A DNA stretch of 64,000 bases from Lysinibacillus_B sp036662795 (GCF_036662795.1 NZ_JBAFWZ010000006.1:1-64000), one strand, 5' to 3'. Counted from the first letter of the stretch, positions 51,671-61,713 are shown. Program-made: numbers and translations. Notes: generated by a model from the letters alone, not told the origin.

Positions 51671-51967
51671 ATGGAAATTAGTGCATTTTCAATGGAAGAA
51701 ATTAAAGACCCGACAAATATTATTGAAGGTAAGCGATTTGAGTTTTTATTAGATGTTGAAATAGATGAAGAGGACGAGCTGTATACGGAAGCGGGCATCG
51801 AAGTACGTGTAATCGTTGCACAAAATGAAGAGGATATCCGGATTTTAAATTACTTCATTATCGAGAAGGCAGAAAATACGTATTTAGATTTTGCGCTTGA
51901 GGAAGAGGAAGAAGCGATCATTTTGAGCTTTTGCCATGAGCAATTAACAACAGAAAGTATCGAGTAA
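51671..51967 (+). CDS. Conserved acidic hypothetical protein (possibly DUF6509)
   Basis: 98 residues, very acidic (VEIDEEDELYTE; LDFALEEEEEAI), alpha/beta, no signal or membrane segment. The outline, short N-terminal strand, GKRFEFLLDVEI, RVIVAQNEEDIRILNYFI, matches my recollection of DUF6509, which has no known function. AAAAGGAGC precedes the ATG. Divergent from alaX by ~160 bp; terminator shared with the SLH/CAP gene follows. Confidence 0.6.
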   Translation: MEISAFSMEEIKDPTNIIEGKRFEFLLDVEIDEEDELYTEAGIEVRVIVAQNEEDIRILNYFIIEKAENTYLDFALEEEEEAIILSFCHEQLTTESIE

Positions 51968-51969
51968 TA

Positions 51970-52008
51970 AAAAGAGCGCTGTCTAATTCTGTAGGCAGCG
52001 CTTTTCCC
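51970..52008. terminator. Bidirectional terminator
   Basis: AAAGAGCGCTGTCT pairs with AGGCAGCGCTTTT over an 8-base loop between convergent genes. Confidence 0.85.
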
Positions 52009-52011
52009 TTA

Positions 52012-53355
52012 TTAAAAATACGTAATAAAATTAATAGTGTAGTAATTGTGATGAACGCCAATACCGATATTTTTTAAAGAGCTATTTAAAATATTTTTTC
52101 GGTGCCCTGGAGAGTTATAAAGGCCATTATGTGCCTCGAAAATCGTCGTATAGCTACGTGCTAGATTTTCTGCGGCTACTCTATAAGATAAGCCCGCTGC
52201 TTTCATACGGTCGAATGGAGATAGTCCCTTTAATGAATCATGATCGAAATAATTATTTTTATACATATCTACACTGTGCGATTTTGCAACAGAGGCTAGC
52301 TTTTTATCGTATTTAAATGCTACAAGTCCATGTTTTACACGTGTGGCATTTGTAATTTCAGCCATTAAAAACTCAAGGCTTTCCGTTTTTTTCGCGGAAT
52401 TATCGTTATGCATTGTGGCAAATTGTTTTTTCGCAAATTCAGTTGTAGATGTCCAGTAAATGGCATCGATTTTGTTTTTATTATGCTCATCGACAAGAAT
52501 AGTGAGCCTTTTATTATTTTTAGTTACAATTTTTTCGCCTGTATATGGACTTCCAATCGTATAGCCTTCAAATGTTGTTCCCGATTTTGTTAGGTACCCA
52601 CCGATCAGATGATTTTCAGAAACAAAGGCTAATTCATAGCCATTATAGGCCTTCTGAATAACAGCGGCATAGACTTTCCCGCCAATTCCATATGAATCCA
52701 TGCTATGCATCGAGAAGCTAAGGTCTTTAAAGACCGAGCTCGTGCCGGTTTCTAACTGATGCTTTTCTTGCTGATACATCCGATATAAAAATGTTACGGC
52801 CTGAGCGCGCGATAATGTATTAGTGGCTCCAAAGCGCTTTATAGGGTTAGTTTCATGTGGATATTGTCCGGAAGAAATGCCACTATCCATTAAATAAGTA
52901 ACAGCACTCTCTAAATCGTAATCTTTGCCGTGAGCAAATGCGACTAGCTGAGCCAGCAATCCACGTGAAATCGGCTTATGGCGTAGAGCGGTGCTTCCAT
53001 ATCCGTTCAGTGGCGCGTTGTAAGCCCCCAGGCGTGCATAGTATACATCTGACCAAGCCTTCGATCCATTTTGGTCAGTTTTTACGTTAGGGAAATTGAA
53101 AAAATTCGTATACATTTTTGCAAATTGTTCCTCGGAAACGGTATCATTCGGATTGAATTTACCATTTGAGCCGACAATGATGCCGTTATTATATGCCCAT
53201 TGAATTGGCTTAAAGAAGACATAGTTCCGATTTACATCCGGAAAAATTTGATTGCTATAAAATGTATCTTTATCTATAAGTTCACTCGCTTTAGTCTCTG
53301 GGGTAAAGGAAACAATTATTAAACAAATAGTAAATAGGTAGAATAATTTTTTCAT
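52012..53355 (-). CDS. Secreted SLH and CAP (SCP/YkwD) domain protein
   Basis: About 447 residues. Signal peptide ~1-25, three SLH motifs at ~35-200 (FKPIQWAYNNGIIVGSNGKF; LSRAQAVTFLYRMYQ) that anchor to pyruvylated cell wall polymer, a linker domain of ~100 residues (CAP-associated), and a C-terminal CAP domain (SHSVDMYKNNYFDHDSLKG; SPGHRKNILNSSLKNIGIGV) with conserved His, Glu, His. Related to YkwD/YlbC-type surface proteins. The start was set at ATG 53355 (AAGG 11 bases upstream); GTG 53364 is possible. The 337 bp upstream hold no gene I can support. Confidence 0.85.
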   Translation of the reverse strand: MKKLFYLFTICLIIVSFTPETKASELIDKDTFYSNQIFPDVNRNYVFFKPIQWAYNNGIIVGSNGKFNPNDTVSEEQFAKMYTNFFNFPNVKTDQNGSKAWSDVYYARLGAYNAPLNGYGSTALRHKPISRGLLAQLVAFAHGKDYDLESAVTYLMDSGISSGQYPHETNPIKRFGATNTLSRAQAVTFLYRMYQQEKHQLETGTSSVFKDLSFSMHSMDSYGIGGKVYAAVIQKAYNGYELAFVSENHLIGGYLTKSGTTFEGYTIGSPYTGEKIVTKNNKRLTILVDEHNKNKIDAIYWTSTTEFAKKQFATMHNDNSAKKTESLEFLMAEITNATRVKHGLVAFKYDKKLASVAKSHSVDMYKNNYFDHDSLKGLSPFDRMKAAGLSYRVAAENLARSYTTIFEAHNGLYNSPGHRKNILNSSLKNIGIGVHHNYYTINFITYF

Positions 53356-53692
53356 AAATTTCACGTCCTTCCACTTTTTTATAAATTATACCATTACAAA
53401 AGTAGGGATTAACGTTACTAGAATAAAATGAACCTATTAGACTATATGTAGGTTATTTGTTTATAGATAAATAAATATAGAATACACAAAAAGTACTGTT
53501 CGTTAAAAATAGCTTGTTACGGACACTTCTAAACTCTCCCTACATATAAACCTAGCAGAACATCGAATAATACTAGTAAAGTAAAAAGATTCATCTACCT
53601 ATAAGTTTTAGAAATAGTTAGAAGCTGCAATTTGATATACATATCTGGAAAGTGTAAAATTACACTAAAATGTTGTGAGTGGTGAATTGTGA

Positions 53693-54049
53693 ATGAAATA
53701 TGTTGGGTATGTTTTTGCTTGTTTGCCTGTTGCCTTTTTATTTCATTATTATGAATATGGGCAACATCTAAAAGGAGAGGGAGCATCATTTCTTTTTACA
53801 GTATGGCTAGGTTATATAATTTTTATTGGTGTGCTTTCGGTCAAAATGAAAAATGTCTATATAGTAGGCTTGAATGTAATTTCATGTTTACTGTCGCTCC
53901 TGCTAGCATCCCTTTTATTAATAAATGATGGTTCGTGGTTTATCCCGTTTGGTAGAGATATAGCTATTCTCTGGATAGCTGTCTTAACGCTAATTCTCCA
54001 ATTAACAGTAAAATGCTTTGTGAAATATGTATGGATAAGTAGCGAGTAA
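53693..54049 (+). CDS. Small integral membrane protein, unknown
   Basis: 118 residues with four hydrophobic segments (~3-17, ~33-50, ~55-78, ~90-110), no recognised family. The start ATG is preceded only by a weak GTGGTG. A single gene between the SLH/CAP gene and an orphan two-gene operon. Confidence 0.55.
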   Translation: MKYVGYVFACLPVAFLFHYYEYGQHLKGEGASFLFTVWLGYIIFIGVLSVKMKNVYIVGLNVISCLLSLLLASLLLINDGSWFIPFGRDIAILWIAVLTLILQLTVKCFVKYVWISSE

Positions 54050-54176
54050 ATAGGTTTCGATAGGAATCCTGCTACCGATTATAGCTGGATGATTTCTAGC
54101 CAAGATAGACTGAGATTAGAAGGAGGGAGGACAGTTAACAGTGTATTGTCCCCTTGTATGATGCCCTCCCTAGGCG

Positions 54177-55442
54177 TTACATATCTGAATGATTTCTTTT
54201 AAATTGCTTATAATATAAGATTGCATGAGCTAGGTCGAAAAATTCTCTTGAGGATGAGGCTTGCGTGGACTGTAATGTAGCATACTCAAGAGAGCGGATC
54301 TCATCTCTTAAATTTGAAATTAACGCTACAGGTTCCTCCCTCTGATGTGTAATGAGAAGCAGCTTTTCCTCATGAACCTTCATAGACTTATAGTGCATAT
54401 TCATCCATTTTTCGTCAATTAACTGTGCGAGCTGATCGTAGTCTGATTGAGCTACATGGAATAAGGTATAACAAAAGGGTACTGTGCTTTGGATTAATCC
54501 ATTTGTATACTCATGAATGGTTTGTTGTTGAAGTTTCCACCGTTGAATCTCTCGCTGCTGGAAGATAGGCCCAAACTCCTCGGCCCGTTTTTTTTGTAGT
54601 TCTTTATTGAAGGCTATTTTTTTATTAACCTCATCCAATTTCTCGGTTTGATATACTGAATAAATATCCTGGAATTTATTTAAAACATCAAGCAGTAAAA
54701 GAAAATCGCTTGAATCAATTAATTCTTCCTCTAGTGAATGGAGCACATGTAAGGCTTCCTCATATTTTTTCTCACATATTAATCCATTAGCATAAACAAT
54801 TTCGACCATTATTTTTTCACGATATTGATTTTGTAATTCGGGCATACTTTTAACAAGGTGATAAAAATGATAAAACTTTTCGCAATCCATTAACTTTACA
54901 TAAATGTCTAATAATTTTAATGTACATGAAATTATTCGGATTGCTTTGCGATCTGTTGCTTGGTGAGCAAATAGATAGTTTAATTGGGCAAGCTTTAACA
55001 GCTGATCTAATGGAAGCGTATCTTTATGTAAGTAAATAATGTTAGTAAGTATAACAGTTAATCGCCCATAATCCTGTATTTTAAATGCCAAGCTAGCTGC
55101 TTTTTTATAAGAATGCATCGCGGCTTCCTCGTCATTTAATATAGCAAGCTGTACATGACCTTTTAATATTAAAAAGCGTAGCTGTGACTGTTGAAGCTTT
55201 GTAAATTTAATCTTCTCCTCATATTGCAAAAAATAAATTTTTAGCTTCACTGAATCACTTAGCTGCAAGCATGCCTCTACTAGCTCTGCTAATACTTTAA
55301 CTTCATCTTCTACATCATTACTTTCCTGGATACGGGACAATACGAAGGTACCATGACGTAAACATTCATGGAACCGACCTGTATGTGTTAAATAAGCGAG
55401 ACCTTTAATGATTTCCTGATTCGAAACTAAATTTACAACCAT
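54177..55442 (-). CDS. TPR-like helical protein of unknown function
   Basis: About 421 residues, all-helical, no signal or membrane segment. Pairs of short amphipathic helices across ~15-290 (CLRHGTFVLSRIQESNDVED; AAMHSYKKAASLAFKIQDYG; LICEKKYEEALHVLHSLEEE) look like degenerate TPRs; a coiled region follows (~290-340, KRAEEFGPIFQQREIQRWKL). No family named. The start ATG 55442 has TTGGAGGAAG upstream. It lies 18 bp after the preceding 209-residue gene, so they form an operon. Confidence 0.6.
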   Translation of the reverse strand: MVVNLVSNQEIIKGLAYLTHTGRFHECLRHGTFVLSRIQESNDVEDEVKVLAELVEACLQLSDSVKLKIYFLQYEEKIKFTKLQQSQLRFLILKGHVQLAILNDEEAAMHSYKKAASLAFKIQDYGRLTVILTNIIYLHKDTLPLDQLLKLAQLNYLFAHQATDRKAIRIISCTLKLLDIYVKLMDCEKFYHFYHLVKSMPELQNQYREKIMVEIVYANGLICEKKYEEALHVLHSLEEELIDSSDFLLLLDVLNKFQDIYSVYQTEKLDEVNKKIAFNKELQKKRAEEFGPIFQQREIQRWKLQQQTIHEYTNGLIQSTVPFCYTLFHVAQSDYDQLAQLIDEKWMNMHYKSMKVHEEKLLLITHQREEPVALISNLRDEIRSLEYATLQSTQASSSREFFDLAHAILYYKQFKRNHSDM

Positions 55443-55460
55443 AATATCTTCCTCCAATCA

Positions 55461-56090
55461 CTATAAGGTTGAATTGCTGCAGGTGAAAAATTGTTTATAT
55501 TGTAGATGGTAGTTTCGTACTGACTTTGATATGTCCATTAAAGATTCTGTATAGTGCTCCTCGTGATTTACGATGAATAGTCTGATGGCCTTAATTGCCG
55601 CCGCTTGTAACCCTACAAACTTGGAAGGGTACTCCTCGATTAAATTAAATTGCTGATCAAATAATTTACTAATATCAAAAGATATAATTGAATTTAATGT
55701 ATGCTGCATTTCCTGATCAAGGCTCTCATAGAATATATCTAAAATATCAATAAAGAGATTCATGCTTTTTATAGCAGCTAGCATGGACTGGGCCGCCAAT
55801 CCAACTGTTGATTTTTTTAACCGTTGCATTATTTCATTTGTGCTTATAATTTTTACTATCATCGAACGTAAACTATATATTAGATTTATTTTCGGATGTA
55901 GTACGAGCTCTTTCTCATCAAAATAAAAATAACACCATAGGTCACGAACCGCTGATAAAACATGTAAGTTATCGTGATAGGGATCGCGGAGTAAAAAAGT
56001 ATATAGCTCGTGTAATGAATAAGAGGTTTCAAGATTCTCTTCTACACAATCAGTAAGAATAAAAAGGGGAGTATATAAATTATTCGACAA
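55461..56090 (-). CDS. Orphan helical protein, unknown
   Basis: 209 residues, mostly helical (NEIMQRLKKSTVGLAAQSML; LQAAAIKAIRLFIVNHEEHY), no motif recognised. TTG start after GGAGAGATGG. First gene of a two-gene operon with the TPR-like protein. Similar style to the orphan at 58183. Confidence 0.6.
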   Translation of the reverse strand: MSNNLYTPLFILTDCVEENLETSYSLHELYTFLLRDPYHDNLHVLSAVRDLWCYFYFDEKELVLHPKINLIYSLRSMIVKIISTNEIMQRLKKSTVGLAAQSMLAAIKSMNLFIDILDIFYESLDQEMQHTLNSIISFDISKLFDQQFNLIEEYPSKFVGLQAAAIKAIRLFIVNHEEHYTESLMDISKSVRNYHLQYKQFFTCSNSTL

Positions 56091-56202
56091 TTTTCCATCT
56101 CTCCAATCAAACTAGCAGTAGTTAGTGAATTTGTACCTACACTAATTATATGAATAATTAATTATTTTTGGAAGATAGGATTATTTATATTTTTATCGGA
56201 TA

Positions 56203-56236
56203 AAAAAGCACACTTCTTTACGAGGTGTGCTTTTTC
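56203..56236 (-). terminator. Terminator-like hairpin in a 590-bp intergenic region
   Basis: AAAAAGCACAC pairs with GTGTGCTTTTT over an 11-base loop. On the minus strand it would end a transcript coming from ~56400, where a 70-codon frame without convincing RBS exists. The remainder of 56091-56681 is AT-rich promoter-like DNA with nothing else I can name. Confidence 0.55.
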
Positions 56237-56681
56237 ATCGTTCTTAGTTAGAGGTGTTTTCAAATGTCCAAATACGGGTGAGGAATTTTCAGATGTACGT
56301 TCAAAAGTAGCGAAATCTACTTTGCGGAATGTGAACGTCATGCGAAGTGTAATGCTTCTGTGAATAATTGTCACAGAATAAATTTGGAACTGGAACCATC
56401 ATACATCAAAAATTTAATAAAATGTGGATTTTAACATAGCTTTAATAAGATTGTAATGCATAAAAATACAACCATTTCCTGTTTGAATGTTTTCGTAGCA
56501 ACTTTCTTTCACATTTCCTATACATTTTTTATGACAATTATTTTACATATGTAACAGAAAAGATGAATTAAGGGGACAATGTGTACAAATAACAAAAATG
56601 AGGGAATAAATGCGCCTTTTTTCATGTTAATCCTTGTACAATATTTGGCTATTCTCTATACTTTAGATAGGTAAAAAAAGG

Positions 56682-58061
56682 ATGCGAAAGGGAATGATAA
56701 ATGTGCAGAACGAACTACTTTCTCCATTAGAACAAGTGCAAGAGAATGTAACCGAAAAGGCCGTTCAATCGGTGGAAATGTTGTTTGTTAATGAGTTTAC
56801 AGATGGAATATTAGATCCCGCAGAAAATATGCTTGGTCCCTTAAAGGATGGGGGCACAATTATTGCCAATATTGCACCTGGGTGTTGGGGTCCAATGATG
56901 ACGCCAGCGATAAGAGGCGGACAGGAAGTGACTAAGCCGGTACGGATTGAGGGAGCAGAAGTAGGCGATTCCATTGTAATAGAAATAGATTCTATAAAAG
57001 TAACATCGAGTGCAACTGCCTCTGGTGTGGACCAGCAAATTGTAGATCGTTTTATCGGGGATCCACTCTTAAAAGTAAAATGTCCTGGATGTGGAAAGCT
57101 GCATCCTCAAACGGTGGTAAGGAGTGTCGGCGCAGGTGCTATACGCTGTGCTACGTGTGATACGGATACAGCACCGTTCAAAATGGTCAATGGCTATACA
57201 ATGGCTCTTAATCATAAAAGAGGAATGGGCTTAACAATAGGAAGGGAAGCAGCGCGAAAAATTGGGCAAAAAGCTCATGCCTTTATGCGTTTACCAGAGC
57301 AATCCGTACAAAACCATAGCGTTAGCTTGGCACCAAGTGATTTAGTTGGTGTAATGACAAGAATTCGACCATTTATCGCTGAAATCGGAACAATGCCCTC
57401 GAAGGCAATGCCAGCATCATATAATGCAGGGGATACAGGTATTCCTTTAATTGGTGCTTCTCATGAATTCTCATTTACGAAGGAAGAGTTAGACAATCAC
57501 CGAACAGATGGTCATTTACATATGAATCGAATTAGAGAAGGAGCGGTCCTTATTTGCCCTGTTAAGGTAACGGGAGCGGGTATGTATATTGGAGATTTAC
57601 GTGCTATGCAGGGGGATGGCTTACTAGCTGGTCATTCTACCAATGTTTCTGGCATCGTACAGTTAAAGGTAAGTGTCTTAAAAAAGGTGGCAATCGATAG
57701 CCCTATTCTACTTCCGAATATAGACGATCTACCTTTTTTAGCAAAACCATTTACGAAGGAAGAAAAACGGATTGCACGAGATTTAGCAGATGAGTACGGC
57801 GTAAAGCAGCTTGAGGAGGCATTCCCTCTATCATTCGTTGGTACGGGTGAATGTATAAAGAGTGCTACAGAAAATGCTTTAAACTGTGCAACAAAATTAC
57901 TTGAGCTATCCCAAGAAGAAGTGAAAAATCGCGCTACTATAGCTGGCGGTGTTGAAATTGGTAGATATCCAGGAGCGGTTACCGTTACGGCTCAATTCCC
58001 TAAATCCATGTTAAAAAATGCACGAATCTTTAAATATGTAAAAAAACAATACGATTGTTAA
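56682..58061 (+). CDS. Acetamidase/formamidase-family hydrolase with zinc-ribbon insert
   Basis: Up to 459 residues; typical members are ~300 or ~410. FmdA/AmdA core motifs: VNEFTDGILDPAENMLGPL at the start, GCWGPMMTP, GEVGTM-like IAEIGTMPSKAMPASYN, GNAD-like MGDLRAMQGDGLLAGH. Residues ~132-165 carry CPGCGKLHP and RCATCDTD, a four-Cys zinc-ribbon pattern inserted in the fold. The family hydrolyses short amides to carboxylate and ammonia. Several in-frame starts exist (ATG 56682, ATG 56694, GTG 56703 after AAAGGG); the last may be the true one. Single gene with terminator. Confidence 0.8.
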   Translation: MRKGMINVQNELLSPLEQVQENVTEKAVQSVEMLFVNEFTDGILDPAENMLGPLKDGGTIIANIAPGCWGPMMTPAIRGGQEVTKPVRIEGAEVGDSIVIEIDSIKVTSSATASGVDQQIVDRFIGDPLLKVKCPGCGKLHPQTVVRSVGAGAIRCATCDTDTAPFKMVNGYTMALNHKRGMGLTIGREAARKIGQKAHAFMRLPEQSVQNHSVSLAPSDLVGVMTRIRPFIAEIGTMPSKAMPASYNAGDTGIPLIGASHEFSFTKEELDNHRTDGHLHMNRIREGAVLICPVKVTGAGMYIGDLRAMQGDGLLAGHSTNVSGIVQLKVSVLKKVAIDSPILLPNIDDLPFLAKPFTKEEKRIARDLADEYGVKQLEEAFPLSFVGTGECIKSATENALNCATKLLELSQEEVKNRATIAGGVEIGRYPGAVTVTAQFPKSMLKNARIFKYVKKQYDC

Positions 58062-58075
58062 AAGAATAGACTTTG

Positions 58076-58103
58076 AATCCGCTACTTTCAGCGGATTTTT
58101 TTA
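58076..58103 (+). terminator. Terminator after acetamidase gene
   Basis: AATCCGCT pairs with AGCGGATT over a 6-base loop, followed by T-run. Confidence 0.9.
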
Positions 58104-58182
58104 GCAGCATGAATAGCCTTTCCGTTTCTAGTAATAATTTGGTATATTTTTTGTAGATGTTTGTTCGGAGGAGGTGAGGTTA

Positions 58183-59481
58183 TTGTCACAAATGATTATT
58201 AATAAGCAAGAGGCTATTGCTGTCCTAGCAGAGTTTATCGTAAACAATTGGTGCCAAGGGAATTATGCCCCGTATGAGGAAATTGAAATGGCACAATTGA
58301 AAATGCAGCAGCTCGTGCAATCCCCAGAAAAACAACACCAGCTCATGCTGCAAATAATGATGCACCAGCCATTTGAATTACAGCATTTTTTAGCATTTGT
58401 ATTTGGTAAAGAGATAGCTTTTAATAATGTCAAGGGACAGCACGAAGGAATCTACGCTTTTCAAATAGGAGAAGGCTATCTTATTCATTTTGAAAGAAAA
58501 AGTGAGCCAATAGTGGAGATAAAAGAATATGCTGACAGTATCAGTACCATTTTCAAAGAAATATCATTAGTACATATTTCACAGCCAATGCTATTAATGC
58601 AGCATTACAAGGAACAATTAATGAAGTTCACCGGTAGAAACAGAGTTGCCACAACGATTCATCAGCTTATTCAGCACATCCATCAGAAAAATGAGCGCTC
58701 TTTAAAACTGAAGCAGCTGCATTTATTAAATGTGATGATTCATTTTACAAGTGGGAATAGACATTTTAGAAAGCTAAAAAAGCTAATCAGGCAGGTTGAA
58801 TTAGGGTGGTGTAGCGGGGAGTGGATCTTAACAGAGAGAGAAAGAATGCTTTTTGCCTATATTTTAATGAAGGAAGCAGCTGTAAGAAAGGATGCAGGAC
58901 ACGTCATTCGGCACGGACTCTATTTAATAGATGAAGATCGATTAAATAATTATGCTGTCGAAATTATTTTAGAATATGGGCACGCATTACATATTTTAAA
59001 GCCACAGCCTATGACGCTTGTAAAAGCATATAATACAAACTATTTAGAGCATGCATTTTATATGATTATCCAGTCCCTCGTTCAAGTAGAGGATTTCAAT
59101 CAGGTCATTAAACTATTAACGGAGCATGAGATTGCATCCTGTAAGGCTATATATAATTATTTTAACGAGCCTTTTGACGAGCATGTGTTACATAAAATTG
59201 AAGCTACTGTTCAGCAGGATATTGCATTTCTTATTGATGAATCTCCGCGAAATATACGGAAATCAATAGACTCGTGGCGTGAACAGTATGCTAGTCCAAC
59301 AAGTTCTTATTATTCAATAGCTAAAATGACTTCAAGGCATGTATGCAATCTTTTGAAAGCATTATTTGCTACTGAGCAATACGAACTTTTTGAGAAATTG
59401 ATGGAAGTGTATAAAAAATATTTACTAATTGAACCTCATTATAAAGAGTTACGGGATTTCGTTGCGTCATATGTAGAATAA
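58183..59481 (+). CDS. Orphan helical protein, unknown
   Basis: About 432 residues, cytosolic, largely helical and His/Gln-rich (LMLQIMMHQPFELQHFLAFV; LIQHIHQKNERSLKLKQLHL). A short alpha/beta patch at ~85-125 (GIYAFQIGEGYLIHFERKSE) could be a small domain. No family recognised. The start TTG 58183 has GGAGG eight bases upstream; GTG 58174 overlaps that site. Its stop is 5 bp from the convergent NlpC/P60-like gene without an obvious terminator. Confidence 0.6.
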   Translation: MSQMIINKQEAIAVLAEFIVNNWCQGNYAPYEEIEMAQLKMQQLVQSPEKQHQLMLQIMMHQPFELQHFLAFVFGKEIAFNNVKGQHEGIYAFQIGEGYLIHFERKSEPIVEIKEYADSISTIFKEISLVHISQPMLLMQHYKEQLMKFTGRNRVATTIHQLIQHIHQKNERSLKLKQLHLLNVMIHFTSGNRHFRKLKKLIRQVELGWCSGEWILTERERMLFAYILMKEAAVRKDAGHVIRHGLYLIDEDRLNNYAVEIILEYGHALHILKPQPMTLVKAYNTNYLEHAFYMIIQSLVQVEDFNQVIKLLTEHEIASCKAIYNYFNEPFDEHVLHKIEATVQQDIAFLIDESPRNIRKSIDSWREQYASPTSSYYSIAKMTSRHVCNLLKALFATEQYELFEKLMEVYKKYLLIEPHYKELRDFVASYVE

Positions 59482-59486
59482 TAGCA

Positions 59487-60065
59487 TTAAGCAATTTTAC
59501 CAATCGTTCGTATTGGGATATTTGGCATTGGTGCTGTTCTTGGCAAGAATACATAATGACGCAGGGGTCCTTGATAACAAGGCTGCATCCAGGCCCATTT
59601 TGCAAAATCAGTCGGTTTTGTAAAGTATGGGCATTGACCGTCAATGGAAATGCCTGCATTCATAAAAATGGTTGCAATAAATTGTGAACAGAAAAAAGCA
59701 TAAGAACGTTTAAGTCGGATTCGGCAGGCGACACCGATGAGTCCGATAAAGTTATATTTATACTTTTCTTTATGAAGATCAAAATATTGAATTTCCTGTC
59801 TTAAGTGGTCATATTGCTCCTCTGTTACCTGACACTGATAAATCGCACAATTTGCGTTCCGGAATAGCCTTGAACGCACATCCTCTTTCACAAAGCCCCC
59901 AATAAAAGGGTTGTTTTCAAATTTACGACCGAAGCTGTACATTTCCTTCAATTCTGAATCGAAGGCGATGGAAACGTGATTAAAATTTTCTTGCGTGTAC
60001 AGCTGAATCGCACGAGATAGCCAAGAACCCGTTTCAGTTAACACAATATAAATAGTTTTACTCAT
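59487..60065 (-). CDS. Permuted NlpC/P60 (YiiX/papain-like) protein
   Basis: 192 residues. The circularly permuted papain-like order is visible: catalytic His in QENFNHVSIAFD near residue 29 and Cys in AFFCSQFIATIF near 125. No signal peptide. Members act as amidases/peptidases or acyltransferases. GGAGGTGAG precedes the ATG. Convergent with 58183-59481. Confidence 0.72.
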   Translation of the reverse strand: MSKTIYIVLTETGSWLSRAIQLYTQENFNHVSIAFDSELKEMYSFGRKFENNPFIGGFVKEDVRSRLFRNANCAIYQCQVTEEQYDHLRQEIQYFDLHKEKYKYNFIGLIGVACRIRLKRSYAFFCSQFIATIFMNAGISIDGQCPYFTKPTDFAKWAWMQPCYQGPLRHYVFLPRTAPMPNIPIRTIGKIA

Positions 60066-60329
60066 GTTCTCACCTCCAAATAAGAATGATTGATTACTCT
60101 AACTATAACAAGCAAATATGATAAAAGCTTAATGAAATAATTAAGATTTTCTTAATAAGGTACAATTTGTTACTATATACTACGATTTTATACTAGAAAA
60201 AGATTCAATAAAATACCAATTTGAAAGAATATAAATAATTATTAGATTGTCCCTTACTAAACTGCATTGCGTTAGTTGAATAAGCACTTCTTTCTATTCA
60301 CATACTGTTGAGCAGAAGGAGTGAGTATT

Positions 60330-60950
60330 GTGAGTAAGAAAAGGTATTCAACTATACACGTAGCCCTGTTATTTATTCTTATAGCGGTATTTATATGGTC
60401 AGCAATTAAACCGAAAACATATTTGGATTGGTTTTTAGAGGTGAGTCCTGCAGTCGTTGTGATTATTATAATTTGCGCTACATACAATAAATTTCGTTTT
60501 ACTACTTTTTCCTACAGTATTATTGCACTCTTATCGATCCTGACATTTATAGGTGGTCATTACACGTATTCGGAGGTTCCTCTGTTTGACTGGATTAAGG
60601 AAGAGTTTCATTTAAAAAGAAATAATTATGATCGATTTGGTCACTTTGTAAAAGGGCTATCAGCAATTGTTATTAGAGAAATATTGATAAGGCTCACACC
60701 TTTAACGAAAGGAGCCTGGTTAACAGGGATATCTATCAGTATTTTACTAGCGGTAGCAGCCTTGTACGAAATTATTGAATGGCTAAGCACGAAAATATCG
60801 AAGGGTGGCAGAGCATCGAAGGATTTTTTAGGCATGCAGGGTGATAAATGGGATGCACAATGGGATATGTTTTTAGCGTTAATGGGCTGCTTACTTGCGT
60901 TACTTATTTTCACGAAATTACACGATAAACTCTTGAAAAGATTGACGTGA
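60330..60950 (+). CDS. DUF2238 (YjdF-like) membrane protein
   Basis: 206 residues, six hydrophobic segments. Conserved GGHYTYSEVPLFDW, NNYDRFGHFVKGL and FLGMQGDKWDAQWDMFLAL define DUF2238. Function unknown. GTG 60330 has AAGGAG eight bases upstream; an earlier in-frame GTG overlaps the RBS. The next gene follows after 59 bp and may be cotranscribed. Confidence 0.85.
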   Translation: MSKKRYSTIHVALLFILIAVFIWSAIKPKTYLDWFLEVSPAVVVIIIICATYNKFRFTTFSYSIIALLSILTFIGGHYTYSEVPLFDWIKEEFHLKRNNYDRFGHFVKGLSAIVIREILIRLTPLTKGAWLTGISISILLAVAALYEIIEWLSTKISKGGRASKDFLGMQGDKWDAQWDMFLALMGCLLALLIFTKLHDKLLKRLT

Positions 60951-61009
60951 CACATATTGAAAGGGAGTAGCATAGCCTTTAGTAGTAAACCTACGAAAGG
61001 TGGGAAGAG

Positions 61010-61648
61010 ATGTTCTATCAGAACCATTGTTCAATGTGCCGTGTAATCAAGGTAACGGGGAGTGGGCAAGTAGCAGCGAAGCCAGATATGGTTCAATTTC
61101 AAATAGAGGTAGTTACGACGGGACAGGATGTTAGCGAAGCACAGGAACAAAATGCCGTGACGATGAATCAGGTTATTCAATCAATTGTGGAATTAACTAT
61201 ACCGAGAGAGAGCATTCAAACGGCAGCGTATACTATTTCTCCACGTTATGACTATATAGAAGGCAGGCAAGTATTTAGAGGGTATGAGGTATCTAATGCT
61301 ATTACGGTAAAACTGACAGATCTAACACAAGTAGGCACCGTTATTGATACGGCTGTTCAAAACGGTGCAACCCATATATCCTCGATTCAATTTACAATCT
61401 CTAATGAGGATATATATTATCAGCAGGCATTAAAAGTAGCGCTTCAAAATGCTAAGTTGAAGGCAAAAACAATCGCTGAAAAGATGAAATTATCGCTCTA
61501 TCCACAACCAATTGAAATAGTGGAAATCAGTAATAGCAGACCTGCACCTTATCAAGCAGCATACAATATGAATGAGGCTAGTTCTACGCCAATCGAACCG
61601 GGACAACTGACGATAAGTGCCACAGTTAATGTGAAATTTCGCTTTTAA
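61010..61648 (+). CDS. SIMPL (DUF541) domain protein
   Basis: 212 residues; domain over nearly the whole length: ITVTGSG-type VIKVTGSGQVAAKPDMVQF, TAAYTISPRYDYIEGRQVFR, GYEVSNAITVKLTDLTQVGT, AKTIAEKMKLSL. Many family members are secreted; this one has no signal peptide but starts MFYQNHCSMC. Role unknown. AGGTGGG precedes the ATG. Confidence 0.82.
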   Translation: MFYQNHCSMCRVIKVTGSGQVAAKPDMVQFQIEVVTTGQDVSEAQEQNAVTMNQVIQSIVELTIPRESIQTAAYTISPRYDYIEGRQVFRGYEVSNAITVKLTDLTQVGTVIDTAVQNGATHISSIQFTISNEDIYYQQALKVALQNAKLKAKTIAEKMKLSLYPQPIEIVEISNSRPAPYQAAYNMNEASSTPIEPGQLTISATVNVKFRF

Positions 61649-61713
61649 TTGTTATTCGTTTTACAGGCGGTAGCATGGATTGGAGAAAAAAACTTGAAAA
61701 AGTTAGACTCATT

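Noticed and set aside
56162..56374. 70-codon minus-strand gene
   Set aside because: No RBS, its 3' part contains a terminator hairpin, and its composition is not convincing.
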